Below, piece after piece: positions 1-8,898 of a stretch of 22,630 nt of DNA. Positions within the stretch are counted from its first letter, which is position 1. Every line of letters begins with the position of its first letter. Under the pieces are notes generated by a model, which worked only from the letters and a program-made list of their open reading frames with translations, was not told where the DNA came from and ran no database searches. The translations under genes and the position numbers were made by a program. This DNA comes from Brevundimonas sp. UBA7635 (lineage in GTDB: Bacteria; Pseudomonadota; Alphaproteobacteria; Caulobacterales; Caulobacteraceae). The DNA is taken from assembly GCA_002483865.1 (NCBI GenBank), contig DLIT01000100.1, positions 6,865 through 29,494 on the forward strand, given 5' to 3'.

Positions 1-194
1 TCCTACCCGCGGAGCCACTCGTAGTCTTAATCTACTGAAAATACAGAAGCCGCGACGGGCTGCCATGGCCGGTCGCGGACTTGCGAGCGCGACATGGGCG
101 GCCGGGCACCTGGCAGATTGAAGGCGTCCTTACCTGGGTTCTGGGGTGCCCGAGATCAGACGTCGCAGCGCGAGAGTCCGATCGTGCCCCGCGC
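1..194. other. Left-edge non-coding stretch
   Basis: I see no convincing gene here. The stretch lies beyond the 3' end of the leftward XRE-cupin gene. The short open frames in it have no family resemblance and overlap the regulator's 3' end in the wrong frame. I see no tRNA and no clear terminator hairpin. Confidence 0.5.
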
Positions 195-812
195 TTAGCC
201 GCGATCTTCTCGTAGGAAGGCTGGCGTGCCGACGTAGAGCAACAGGACCTCATCATCGGTGTCATTTCGAACGAAGTGGGTCACCCGACCGTCGAAATGC
301 ATGCCGTCACCGGGCCCTAATTCCGCCTGGACGTCGCCCGCGACAGCGGTCAGCCTGCCCTTCACCACATAGCGGAAGATCTCGCCGTTATGGGAATCAG
401 GAGGAAAGACGAAACCCGGCGGAATGCGCACAAGAACCGCATCCATTTTCCGATCCGGCAGCTCGGAAGACAGGTCAATATAATCGACGGCGGAATCAAT
501 ATTGACCTTCTTGGGGGCGGCCGCACGAAACACAATCTGGTTGGTCTGCGGCCATTCCATGAAGTGAGAAACTTCGACATCCAGCCCCTTGGCCAGACTC
601 ATCAGCGACCATACGGAGGGAGTCGTCAGATTGCGTTCGGCCTGTGAGATGAAGGGCGCGGACAAGCCGCTGCGCGAGGCCAACTCCTGAAGCGTTAGCC
701 CCAGCGCCTTTCGTCGGGCCTTGATGCGATGCCCGATGGGTAGCTTCTGCGCCTGCGAACGATTCTCGAATTTAAGAAAGGGATTGCGCTTATCAGGGTC
801 GGTCGTCGTCAT
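195..812 (-). CDS. XRE-family transcriptional regulator with C-terminal cupin domain
   Basis: This is a 205-residue DNA-binding regulator. Residues about 25-85 form an XRE/Cro-type helix-turn-helix, with LTLQELASRSGLS as the first helices and APFISQAERN as the recognition part. Residues about 110-200 form a single cupin barrel (PPGFVFPPDSHNGEIFRYVVKG, then GPGDGMHFDGRVTHFVRN), which in this family senses a small ligand. XRE-cupin proteins usually control a neighbouring transport or catabolic gene. Here the neighbour is the divergent TonB-dependent receptor at 1123, so it probably controls that receptor and itself from the shared 310-bp region. The ligand cannot be read from the sequence. The ATG at 812 has only a weak purine-rich ribosome site, but it places the HTH at the normal distance from the N-terminus. 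Confidence 0.9.
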   Translation of the reverse strand: MTTTDPDKRNPFLKFENRSQAQKLPIGHRIKARRKALGLTLQELASRSGLSAPFISQAERNLTTPSVWSLMSLAKGLDVEVSHFMEWPQTNQIVFRAAAPKKVNIDSAVDYIDLSSELPDRKMDAVLVRIPPGFVFPPDSHNGEIFRYVVKGRLTAVAGDVQAELGPGDGMHFDGRVTHFVRNDTDDEVLLLYVGTPAFLREDRG

Positions 813-1122
813 AGTCTCTCTGTAACGCCCATATCTTTACCAAGATCACGATCGCGCCCTCCTCCTTCGCAGGACAAGCAGATCGGAAAAGCGCCAGTGA
901 AACCGACGATCATCGGATCAGACGCGTTTCTACCCCTTGTTCGATCCTCTGAAGCTTTGCACGCACTTCAAAAAACCACAATCGCTGCCACGTCGTACCC
1001 GCGTTCGAGTGTCGAAACTCGACCATAATTGAACTTCTATCAAAATTTTTGAAGCATCATATTGTTGCGGAACTGAAAAATATAAGACAAAAATGTGATC
1101 CTTCTGGAGGGATGGGGTTCAA
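813..1122. promoter_or_regulatory. Divergent control region between XRE-cupin gene and TonB receptor
   Basis: This 310-bp gap between divergent genes becomes strongly AT-rich over about 1025-1095, which stands out in this GC-rich DNA. It holds a perfect 13-bp palindrome (TCAAAA-T-TTTTGA, 1040-1052). A second, imperfect 14-bp palindrome is at 903-916 (CCGACGATCATCGG, one mismatched pair). GGAGGG lies a little more than 10 nt before the receptor ATG. Either palindrome could be the operator of the XRE-cupin regulator. I could not place -35/-10 boxes with confidence. Confidence 0.5.
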
Positions 1123-4011
1123 ATGAAATTCACCACAACACTATACGCTGGCACGGCGGCCGTAGCGCTTTGCGCCGTGGCCTTCCCCACTTTTGCGCAG
1201 ACCACACCCGCGCAGAACGCTGAGGAGACGACGACCGTCGAAGAGGTCATCGTCACGGGAAGCCGCATCCGGCGCAGCGGTGCCCAAACGCCCACGCCGA
1301 CCACCATCGTCAACGCCGAGACCATCCGGAAGTCAGGGGTTAGCGAACTGGCCGACCTGGTCAACGAGATCCCCAGTCTCTTCGTCACCCAGAACAATCA
1401 GACGTCGAATCAGCAGGGCAACGCGGGTCTGAACGCCCTGGACCTGCGCGGCCTGGGTACTGAACGCACCCTCGTTCTGGTAAACGGCCGCCGCCGTGTG
1501 CCCGCCATGCCGGGCTCGTCCGCCGTCGACATCAGCGCGATTCCCACCGCCCTGGTTGAACGCGTCGATGTTATCACCGGCGGTGCCTCGGCCCTGTATG
1601 GTGCCGACGCCGTGGCCGGCGTCGCCAACTTCATTCTGAAGCAGGACTACGACGGCCTGGAGTTCACCGGCACCTATTCCGGTTCGACTCGCGGCGACCT
1701 GGAAGGCTATGACGCCAGCCTGCTGGCGGGCCGGAACTTCCATGACAACCGCGGCAATGTCACCGTCTTCGGTAGCTATAGCCTTCACGACGATGCTGTC
1801 TTCGGCCAGGACAGGCCGTGGACCTCCGGCGGCACGCCCCTCTATGTGCGGGGAGCCGACGGCAAGTACACCCTGACCGACGGCAATCGTCAGGTCTATG
1901 ACCTCGACAGCGCCGTGGTGCAGTTGGGTGGACAGGGCAATGTCTACACCTTCAATCCGGACGGCAGCCTTCGCCGACCGGTCTATGGCCCCAGCGGACT
2001 ACAAGGTGCCACCGCCGCCAACGCTGACCTGGTCAGCTTCCGCACCGACGGTGGTGAGTTCGGCGGTCGCTATGATGACTGGGCGCTCGCCGTGCCGAGC
2101 GAACGCTACGCCCTCGCCGTCTCCGGAAATTACCAGCTCACCGACAGCATCAAGCTGTTCGGCGATCTGACCTACGCCCATACTGATTCCAAGGGCATCT
2201 ACCGCGCCTATTCGGCCTATGGCTACGACACCGTTCTTGCTGGCAATCCGTTCATCACTCCAGAGATGATCGCCGCCAACGGCGGTGCAGGCCCCATCGG
2301 TTTCGCGCGTCGCTTCTCAGAATTGGGTCGTCAGGAAACCCACTACGACCGCACCATGCATCAGTTGACTGTGGGCGCCGAAGGCAAGTTCAGCCTGTTC
2401 GGACGCAACGACTGGGACTGGACGGCCCACTACTCCAATGGCCGCACGCGTCAGGAGGTTCGCACCATCAACGGCACGGCCAGCAACCGCTATGCTCAGG
2501 CGCTGGACGCGGTCGCTGGCCCCAACAACACTGTCGTGTGTCGTGACCCTTCGAACGGTTGCGTCCCATTAAATCCCTTCAAGTCGTTGACCCAGGACGT
2601 CATCGACTTCCTGCAGTATGACACCAGCGCCTCGGTGCAGACGCTGAAACAGGAAGTTGTCTCTGCCTACGCCACAGGCTCCCTTTTCGATCTTCCGGCT
2701 GGGCCTCTGCAGGTCGTTGTCGGCGCGGAATATCGCAAGGAAAGCAACAATATCGGCGTGACTCCCGAGTATGATCCGCTGAACGCCAAATTCGACGAAA
2801 GCATCGGGATCACCGGGACCGCTCTGGTCGGCGACTACGACGTGTCCGAAGCCTTTGCCGAGGTGCGCGTACCGCTTATCGCCAATGTCACCGGCATTCA
2901 GGACCTGTCCTTTGAAGGTGCCGTCCGTCAGTCCGACTACAGCACCGCTGGCGAAACCACGGCCTATAAGGCGTCGCTGAACTGGACGCCGGTCAGCGAC
3001 ATCCGTTTCCGGGGCACCTATGGTCAATCGGTGCGCGCGCCCAACATCAGCGAGCTCTATACCGCCGGTCAGGTGGGCGGTGCGTGGCTGGCGGACCCCT
3101 GTAACTATTACGACGTGCTCAATCGCGTTGGCCGCACCGAGTTCACTGCGCCGAACTGCGCCCAACTCAGTCCGCAGAACGTGAACACCTACTGGCAGTG
3201 GCTGGACGTCATCCAGGCCGGCAACGAAGAGCTCGGGGTCGAGACGGCCACCACCTATACCGCTGGCGTCGTCATCCAGCCGCGCTGGATTCCGAACTTC
3301 TCGTTGACCGTCGACTATTTCGATATCGAACTTGAAGACGCGGTTGGTTCGTTTGGCGCTCAAGCCATTCTGAACAAGTGTGTGGATCTGCAATCGCTCG
3401 ACAACATGTTCTGCGCTCTGGTCGAGCGCGATCCGACCACGAACAATCTGTTGGCCGTCAATGTGCAGGAACTGAACATGTCCATGTTCAAGACCCGCGG
3501 CATCGACTTTGAAGCCAACTACCGCTTCAACCTAAGCGCCATCGGCATGGGCGAGGAAGCCGGGTCGATCTCGATCAACGCCGTCTACACCAAGCTGCTG
3601 GAACGCAGTTTCATCCTCGATGCGACGGACGCGTCCACCGTCGACGAGACGACGGGCCTGTTCGGCTCCCCCGAATGGAAGGGTGCCGTTCGCACCACCT
3701 GGTCCGCTGGCCCGTGGAGCGCCAACTGGACCCTGCGCCACTTCAGCCCGATGAGTCCGGGCCGACATGTAACGCCGGAACTCTATGACGTGTATGAGAC
3801 GGACCATGTCTTTTACACCGACCTGTCGGCGTCTTATGAGCTGAACGACCGCGTCTCCCTCTATGGCGGTCTGCGCAACGCCTTCGACAAGGCACCTCCA
3901 CGTCTTCCGGGTGCAGAAGCAGGCGGTGCCAACTTCGAATTCGGCTATCAGGCTGGCACCTATGACGTGATCGGGCGCACCTTCTACGTCGGCGTCACTC
4001 TCCGTCGATAG
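1123..4011 (+). CDS. TonB-dependent outer-membrane receptor (no STN domain)
   Basis: This is a 962-residue TonB-dependent receptor that would import a ligand across the outer membrane using proton-motive force passed on by TonB. The N-terminus is a signal peptide (about 1-25, ending PTFA-Q). A TonB-box-like EEVIVTGSRIRR starts at residue 40. The plug follows (LRGLGTERTLVLVNGRRR, then VERVDVITGGASALYGADAVAGVANFI), and then a long beta-barrel with cysteine pairs. It belongs to the TGSRIRR group common in Caulobacterales and sphingomonads, the same group as the receptor at 9957, but it lacks the STN domain. The last residues are FYVGVTLRR, without the terminal aromatic usual for outer-membrane barrels. 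Its neighbour is the divergent XRE-cupin gene. The substrate is unknown. Confidence 0.93.
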   Translation: MKFTTTLYAGTAAVALCAVAFPTFAQTTPAQNAEETTTVEEVIVTGSRIRRSGAQTPTPTTIVNAETIRKSGVSELADLVNEIPSLFVTQNNQTSNQQGNAGLNALDLRGLGTERTLVLVNGRRRVPAMPGSSAVDISAIPTALVERVDVITGGASALYGADAVAGVANFILKQDYDGLEFTGTYSGSTRGDLEGYDASLLAGRNFHDNRGNVTVFGSYSLHDDAVFGQDRPWTSGGTPLYVRGADGKYTLTDGNRQVYDLDSAVVQLGGQGNVYTFNPDGSLRRPVYGPSGLQGATAANADLVSFRTDGGEFGGRYDDWALAVPSERYALAVSGNYQLTDSIKLFGDLTYAHTDSKGIYRAYSAYGYDTVLAGNPFITPEMIAANGGAGPIGFARRFSELGRQETHYDRTMHQLTVGAEGKFSLFGRNDWDWTAHYSNGRTRQEVRTINGTASNRYAQALDAVAGPNNTVVCRDPSNGCVPLNPFKSLTQDVIDFLQYDTSASVQTLKQEVVSAYATGSLFDLPAGPLQVVVGAEYRKESNNIGVTPEYDPLNAKFDESIGITGTALVGDYDVSEAFAEVRVPLIANVTGIQDLSFEGAVRQSDYSTAGETTAYKASLNWTPVSDIRFRGTYGQSVRAPNISELYTAGQVGGAWLADPCNYYDVLNRVGRTEFTAPNCAQLSPQNVNTYWQWLDVIQAGNEELGVETATTYTAGVVIQPRWIPNFSLTVDYFDIELEDAVGSFGAQAILNKCVDLQSLDNMFCALVERDPTTNNLLAVNVQELNMSMFKTRGIDFEANYRFNLSAIGMGEEAGSISINAVYTKLLERSFILDATDASTVDETTGLFGSPEWKGAVRTTWSAGPWSANWTLRHFSPMSPGRHVTPELYDVYETDHVFYTDLSASYELNDRVSLYGGLRNAFDKAPPRLPGAEAGGANFEFGYQAGTYDVIGRTFYVGVTLRR

Positions 4012-4059
4012 GCAGCCCAATTGGAAGAAACGCCGCATCCCTTACGGCGAATCTTCTCG

Positions 4060-4091
4060 GTCAGGCGGTGCCCCTGCTGGCACCGCCTGAC
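4060..4091 (+). terminator. Hairpin after TonB receptor gene
   Basis: Perfect 13-bp stem (GTCAGGCGGTGCC / GGCACCGCCTGAC) with a 6-nt loop, 48 bp after the receptor stop. The following tail (ATCTGTTTG) is only moderately T-rich, so it is a probable rather than a textbook intrinsic terminator. Confidence 0.6.
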
Positions 4092-4184
4092 ATCTGTTTG
4101 AGAGCCAGACATAGACTCCAGGACAACCGCCGTTGACGCGATGCTCGCCTGCCGACATCAGCCTAATCCGTTGTCTGGCATAGA

Positions 4185-4226
4185 AAGCGACTCGGCCAGG
4201 GTGCGCCTAGAGAGGCCGAGTCGCTT
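4185..4226 (-). terminator. Hairpin after symporter gene (leftward operon end)
   Basis: Perfect 13-bp inverted repeat (AAGCGACTCGGCC / GGCCGAGTCGCTT) with a 16-nt loop, 46 bp beyond the symporter stop. Read on the minus strand, the stem ends in CGCTTTCTA, a short T-tract. It probably ends the leftward aspA-sigma-fecR-symporter transcript. Confidence 0.55.
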
Positions 4227-4272
4227 GTCGCGCCGCTGCGAGAGCAGGACGGACCCTGGAAGACTTACACGT

Positions 4273-5598
4273 CTATGAGAGAGGGGTTGCAGCGCTGGCC
4301 ACTCCGACCTCCGGTGCCAGCGTGGTCGCCTCGCCCGCCGGTGCAGAATCAGGGACGAACGATGGCTGGTCGGCGACGTCGGTGTGGGCTTGCTCCCATT
4401 TGGCGATGACCCCGGCAGCCACGGCGTTGCCCACCACGTTGGTGGCGCTGCGGCCCATGTCGAGGAACTGGTCGATTCCCAGCACAAGCAGGAGACCGGC
4501 CTCGGGCAGGCCGAACTGGACCAGAGTGGCGGCCACGACGACCAGAGACGCACGCGGCACCCCGGCCACGCCCTTGCTCGTCACCATCAGCACCAGCAGC
4601 ATGGCGATCTGCTCCCCTAGCGACAGATCAATGCCGTAGGCCTGAGCGATGAACAGGATCGCAAAGGTCGCGTACATCATCGAACCGTCGAGGTTGAAGC
4701 TGTAGCCCAATGGCAGGACAAACCCTGCGATGCGGCGCGGTACGCCCGTCTCGACCAGGCGCTCCAGCGTCCGGGGATAGGCGGCTTCGGAAGACGCCGT
4801 AGAGAAGGCCAGCATCAGCGGACCGCGAATGGCGCGCATAAGAGGCATAATCGCCCGGCCCAGGACCAGAAAGCCCGCCAGGACCAAGAGCGCCCACAGA
4901 AGGCCGAGGCCGATATAGAACTGGCCAATGAATTTGCCGAACACGAGCAGCACGCCGAGGCCTTCGGTCGTGATCACGGCAGCGATGGCGGCGAAGACGG
5001 CGAACGGGGCGGTCAGCATGACGTAGCCGGTCACTTTCAGCATGACCTCGGTGATCGCCTCGACCGCCCGCACCAGCGGCCTGCCGGCATCGCCTATCGC
5101 GGCCAGGCCGACGCCGAAGAACAGGGCGAAGACGACAATCTGCAAGATGGAGTTGGTCGCCATCGCCTCCACGATGGAAGCGGGCACGATGTCTACCAGG
5201 AACGATGCGACATCCGGCGTCTTGGCGGCCACGGCCCCTGCGCCTTCGGTCGGTAGCGGCAGGTTCAATCCCCGGCCAGGCTGCAGCAGGTTTACCAGCA
5301 CCATGCCCAGGGCGAGCGAAGCCAGGCTGGCACCCATGAACCACCCGAGCGTCTTCGCGCCTATGCGTCCGATGGCGCGCCCATCGCCCATGCGTGCTAC
5401 CCCCGCCACCAGGGTAGCGAAAACCAGAGGCGCGATGATCATCTTGATCATCTTCAGGAAGATGTCGGACACGATCGAGAAATAGCCTGCGACCCGCTCC
5501 GCCTCCCCGGCTGTGCCCAGGGCCTGGTGACAGAAGAATCCGGCGACGACGCCGAGCAGCATCCCGATCAGGATGGCGAAGGTGAGATTACGGGGCAT
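4273..5598 (-). CDS. Dicarboxylate/acidic amino acid:cation symporter (DAACS family)
   Basis: This is a 441-residue inner-membrane transporter of the DAACS family (GltP/DctA/GltPh type), which takes up glutamate, aspartate or C4-dicarboxylates with Na+ or H+. It shows the re-entrant serine loop AFSTASSEAAYP (about 264-275), the NLDGS motif (302-306) and the substrate site D380-M-G-R383-S-A-T-N387-V-V-G-N. The Arg equivalent to GltPh Arg397 is kept, which fits an acidic side chain. The final Asn resembles DctA rather than GltPh. I chose ATG 5598 because GGAG lies 7 nt upstream; a GTG 30 bp further upstream is possible. It is the last gene of the leftward run, 116 bp after fecR. The C-terminal tail (about 405-441) is a low-complexity Ala/Pro/Ser extension. 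With aspartase in the same run, aspartate or fumarate/malate is the likely substrate. Confidence 0.92.
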   Translation of the reverse strand: MPRNLTFAILIGMLLGVVAGFFCHQALGTAGEAERVAGYFSIVSDIFLKMIKMIIAPLVFATLVAGVARMGDGRAIGRIGAKTLGWFMGASLASLALGMVLVNLLQPGRGLNLPLPTEGAGAVAAKTPDVASFLVDIVPASIVEAMATNSILQIVVFALFFGVGLAAIGDAGRPLVRAVEAITEVMLKVTGYVMLTAPFAVFAAIAAVITTEGLGVLLVFGKFIGQFYIGLGLLWALLVLAGFLVLGRAIMPLMRAIRGPLMLAFSTASSEAAYPRTLERLVETGVPRRIAGFVLPLGYSFNLDGSMMYATFAILFIAQAYGIDLSLGEQIAMLLVLMVTSKGVAGVPRASLVVVAATLVQFGLPEAGLLLVLGIDQFLDMGRSATNVVGNAVAAGVIAKWEQAHTDVADQPSFVPDSAPAGEATTLAPEVGVASAATPLS

Positions 5599-5714
5599 GG
5601 AAAAACTCCGGGCACGGTGGGTCGGCACGAGGCGAGCGGCAAGGCTCCGCTGGCCTGCGTTTCAGGAAAACAGACTGTCTGAAGAAGGCGGGCGATCAGC
5701 CGGGCGAGAAAAAC

Positions 5715-6707
5715 CTAGGGGGCCGACTGCGCCATTGTGGGCCGTTGCCGGTCACCGCGCTCGAGGTCCTGCACCAGGGCCTGAAGCCCTTCGGCGTCGC
5801 CGATATGGAGCATGCCGTAGATCGGAATGTCGGCCATGGACGAGTCCGGCAGGCGGATCTTGTGCGACGAATAGCGATTCAATTCGTCGATCACTTGCGA
5901 CAGCGGCTCGCCTTCAAACTGTAGCATGCCATTGATCCAGCTGGCATAACGTTCGGCATCGACCTTTCGGGCGGGTGAAAGATAGGCACCACTGGCCTGG
6001 GCGGCACCGGCGTCGCGACGTTTGCCAAGGTGCACCTGATGGCCCGCGCTGGCGACCTGGGAGAGTTGCATTCTGGCGTCGTCGTCGCGATCACCGGCCG
6101 TGACGCGGACGACGCCCTCGACCACGGTGACCACCACGTCCTCGCCCTTGCGGATATTGAAACACGTCCCGATGGCTCGCACTTGGCCGCTGCCCACGTC
6201 AACGAGGAAGGGCCGCTTCGAATCGTGGGCGACATCGAACAAGGCCTCACCCTGCTCCAGTTCCAGAAGGCGCTCATCATGTCCCAGAGCGGCGCGCACC
6301 ACGGTGTGGGGGCTCAGACTGACGGTCGACCCGTCCGCCAGAGTCACGATGCGACGCTCGTCCGCCCCCGTGCTCAGTAGTGTGACGTCACGGTTCGCGA
6401 AGGTACCATGGCCCAGGAAAAGCGCGGCTGCGCCGAGCAGCGGCAAGAGAATGGACGCTGCCATCAATCGCCAGCTTCGCGGTTCTCGCTCAGGCGGTCT
6501 GGATGAAAGAGGGGGCGCATCAAGTTGCCCGATGTCGTCCCACAAGACCATCATCGCGTCATGCAAGGCGGCCTGTTCGGGATTTTCGCGGCGCAACTGC
6601 TCCAGCGCCTGCCGATCAGCTGCTGGGCCAGCACCAAAATCAGCCGCGACGATACCGTCAACCATTTGCTCGGCCGGATCCAAGCGGGGGTCGATGAGGC
6701 GCCTCAT
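5715..6707 (-). CDS. FecR-family anti-sigma/sigma regulator
   Basis: This is a 330-residue inner-membrane regulator of cell-surface signalling. The cytoplasmic part (1-78) has the charged, Trp-containing FecR N-terminal region. One transmembrane helix follows at about 79-99. The periplasmic FecR domain (about 115-210) contains DGSTVSLSPHT, LEQGEALFDVAHDSKRPFLV and VRAIGTCFNIR. A C-terminal STN-like part begins at WINGMLQFEGEPLSQVIDEL. In the FecIRA scheme the periplasmic part senses the STN domain of a loaded receptor and releases the partner sigma factor. Its ATG overlaps the sigma-factor stop (ATGA), which indicates translational coupling. The likely receptor partner is the STN-TBDR at 9957. 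Confidence 0.92.
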   Translation of the reverse strand: MRRLIDPRLDPAEQMVDGIVAADFGAGPAADRQALEQLRRENPEQAALHDAMMVLWDDIGQLDAPPLSSRPPEREPRSWRLMAASILLPLLGAAALFLGHGTFANRDVTLLSTGADERRIVTLADGSTVSLSPHTVVRAALGHDERLLELEQGEALFDVAHDSKRPFLVDVGSGQVRAIGTCFNIRKGEDVVVTVVEGVVRVTAGDRDDDARMQLSQVASAGHQVHLGKRRDAGAAQASGAYLSPARKVDAERYASWINGMLQFEGEPLSQVIDELNRYSSHKIRLPDSSMADIPIYGMLHIGDAEGLQALVQDLERGDRQRPTMAQSAP

Positions 6708-7279
6708 AGCGATCCCTCCCTATTGCGCGCCGGCTCGCTCAACGCTTCATGGAGGGCGAGCAGAGCCCGCGACATATACTTCTGCACCATCCGATGGCTG
6801 ATTCCGAGCGCTCCAGCGATCTCTGGCGTGGTCATGTTCTTGAATCGTCGCATGATGAAGACATCGCGGCATTTGGCCGGCAACCGATCCAATACGGCGT
6901 TCAGCGTCATCTGCAGGTCCTCGAGCCGCCGTCGATTTTCCTGTTCAGGGGCGACCGCCAGTGCAGCATCATCGACGTCCAGCTCGGCTTCCACCGGGCT
7001 ACGGGCCCGGCGTCGGCCACGATCATGAATGAGGTTGCTGGCGATGCGGAACAGATAGGCGGCGGGGTACTCGACGTCCCGCCGCCTGTCGGACTCGATC
7101 AACCGGGCGAACGCTTCCTGAACCAGATCATCTACCTCGTCGCGGGAATAGACGCGACGCCCGAAGAAATCGCGCAGCGCCCCCTCATAGCGACGCAGGA
7201 GGGTGACGTCGATCTGGCCTGACGCCGCCACGGCGTCAGGATCGGATGCGCGCGGGCCGCCACTCCTGTTCGGCTTCAT
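6704..7279 (-). CDS. ECF sigma factor, FecI-like
   Basis: This is a 191-residue extracytoplasmic-function sigma factor. Region 2 covers about residues 25-95 (VDDLVQEAFARLIES, then YPAAYLFRIASNLIHDRGRRR). Region 4 covers about 125-180 (LPAKCRDVFIMRRFKNMTTPEIAGALGISHRMVQKYMSRAL). It would direct RNA polymerase to the receptor and catabolic genes when released by the coupled FecR protein. The start is uncertain: ATG 7279 is the first ATG, but TTG 7324 and TTG 7297 are in frame, and a GAGAGGGAG tract lies just before TTG 7297. I chose the ATG. It follows the aspartase gene by 52 bp on the same strand and overlaps fecR by four bases. Confidence 0.9.
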   Translation of the reverse strand: MKPNRSGGPRASDPDAVAASGQIDVTLLRRYEGALRDFFGRRVYSRDEVDDLVQEAFARLIESDRRRDVEYPAAYLFRIASNLIHDRGRRRARSPVEAELDVDDAALAVAPEQENRRRLEDLQMTLNAVLDRLPAKCRDVFIMRRFKNMTTPEIAGALGISHRMVQKYMSRALLALHEALSEPARNREGSL

Positions 7280-7331
7280 GTCCAATTCCGTCTTCAACGC
7301 TCCCTCTCCCAGCCGTCTCTTCAATAGGACG

Positions 7332-8732
7332 CTACGAATGGACTAATGCGAAATCGGCGGACGCTTTTTGAGCGATAAATTCGCTCCATTCGGGTGCCAA
7401 AGCTCGCACGGAGGCGATCAGATCACCGCTCTCCTGAGCGTGATGGGCGATCTCGGCGGCCCGGACATAGCCAAGATGCGGCACCAACTCGGCCGCCAGG
7501 GCCGTACTCTGCGCCAGATTCTCACCACAGCGGACCGGGTCCGCGACAATGCCTTCGACACAATGCAGGCGCAAGGCATCGGCCCCACGCGTCAGCAGGA
7601 CGGCCGCCTCATGCAGAGACCAGATGATCACCGGTTCAAAGGCGTTGAGCTGGAGTTGCCCCGCCTCCGCCGCAAAGGTCACGGCGGCGTCACAGCCGAA
7701 CACGCGAAACGCCAGGCAGTTGATGGCCTCGGGAATGACCGGATTGACCTTCCCCGGCATGATGGATGAGCCGGGCTGCCGCTTGGGCAGGTGGATCTCG
7801 CCCATTCCCCCGCGCGGTCCGCTGGACAGGAGCCGCAGGTCGCTGGCGATCTTCGACATCTTGGTGCCAACCCGCTTCAGCATGCCGCTGTAGAGGACAA
7901 ACACCCCGGTATCGGAGGTGGCGGCGATCAGATCATCCGCAGCGCTGACGGGCAGACCCGTCACCTCGGCCAGGCGCATGGTCACCCGCGCCCGATAGGC
8001 CGGGGCCGCCCCCAGGCCCGTACCGATCGCGGTGCCACCCAGATTGACCTTCAGCAGCTCCGCCGACACCTGGCGAAGGCGCGTCGCGTTGTCACGGGTC
8101 ACAGCCGCAAAGGCGGAGAACTCCTGCCCAAGCGTCATGGGCACAGCGTCCTGAAGCTGGGTCCGACCCAGCTTGGGCAGACTGGCGAAGGCATTACCCT
8201 TGACGGCGAAGGATTCAGCCAGACGGTCCAGCGCGGCGGCCAGAGTCTGGGCCTGGCGGTAGGCGGCCAGGCGGATCGCGGTGGCATAGACGTCGTTGGT
8301 GGACTGACCGCAGTTCACATGATCGTTGGGATGGATGACGTCATAGGTGCCCGGTGCCAGGCCCAGGCGCAAAAGAGCCAGATTGGCGATGATTTCATTG
8401 GCGGCCATATTGGTCGATGTGCCGGCACCGCCCTGGCAGACATCAAGATCAAAGGCGGCGTGATGGTTTCCGCCGATAAGTTCATCGCAAGCCCCGATGA
8501 TGGCACCCGCGACTTCCGGCGACAGGCCTTCGGTTTCACGGTGTGCCAGAGCGGCGGCCTTCTTCACCTCGGCCAAGGCCATGATCAGTTCCGGCATATC
8601 CGAAACCCGGGTCTGGCTGAGATCGAAATTTATGCGTGCGCGCTCGGCTTGAGGGCCATGCAGGCATTCGGCGTCCAGTTCAACCGGCCCGAGCGGGTCA
8701 TGGTCGATGCGGCGGACGGTGGCGTGGATCAT
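7332..8732 (-). CDS. aspA: Aspartate ammonia-lyase (aspartase)
   Basis: This is a 466-residue member of the fumarase/aspartase superfamily, predicted to convert L-aspartate to fumarate and ammonia in the cytoplasm. Three signatures favour aspartase over fumarase: QGGAGTSTNMAANE (fumarases have TGSGTQSNMNVNE), HPNDHVNCGQSTND, and KLGRTQLQDAVPMTLGQEF. The catalytic SS-loop is GSSIMPGKVNP, with Ser322/Ser323. Two small deviations are MAANE for the usual MNxNE and NCGQS for NMGQS. ATG 8732 is preferred over an in-frame start at 8798, because RIDHDPLGPVELDAE then sits at the usual N-terminal position. It leads the leftward run, diverging from the exported hydrolase across 166 bp. Together with the symporter it points to use of aspartate as carbon and nitrogen source. 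Confidence 0.9.
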   Translation of the reverse strand: MIHATVRRIDHDPLGPVELDAECLHGPQAERARINFDLSQTRVSDMPELIMALAEVKKAAALAHRETEGLSPEVAGAIIGACDELIGGNHHAAFDLDVCQGGAGTSTNMAANEIIANLALLRLGLAPGTYDVIHPNDHVNCGQSTNDVYATAIRLAAYRQAQTLAAALDRLAESFAVKGNAFASLPKLGRTQLQDAVPMTLGQEFSAFAAVTRDNATRLRQVSAELLKVNLGGTAIGTGLGAAPAYRARVTMRLAEVTGLPVSAADDLIAATSDTGVFVLYSGMLKRVGTKMSKIASDLRLLSSGPRGGMGEIHLPKRQPGSSIMPGKVNPVIPEAINCLAFRVFGCDAAVTFAAEAGQLQLNAFEPVIIWSLHEAAVLLTRGADALRLHCVEGIVADPVRCGENLAQSTALAAELVPHLGYVRAAEIAHHAQESGDLIASVRALAPEWSEFIAQKASADFALVHS

Positions 8733-8898
8733 GATTAAGGCGAAGCTCCCCTGGCCTTGTGACGCTCGATAGAGACAGGGACGCTCACCAACCGCCAAGG
8801 CGAACTGATCGAGGGGCGGGTTCGCCCTTTCACCGCTTCAGCGTCGATTCCTTAAGCTGAGCCCCTCAGAGGGCGACCATATCGGAAGGGATGCGTAA
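8733..8898. promoter_or_regulatory. Divergent intergenic region between aspA and hydrolase gene
   Basis: The 166 bp must hold promoters for both the leftward aspA run and the rightward hydrolase/receptor pair. GGAAGGG at 8884-8890 is the hydrolase ribosome site, 8 nt before ATG 8899. I could not identify a convincing ECF-type -35/-10 pair by eye. Confidence 0.4.

Noticed and set aside
2569-3393. 274-codon frame on the minus strand inside the first TonB receptor gene
   Set aside because: It is a shadow of the receptor reading frame with no recognisable motif or ribosome site.
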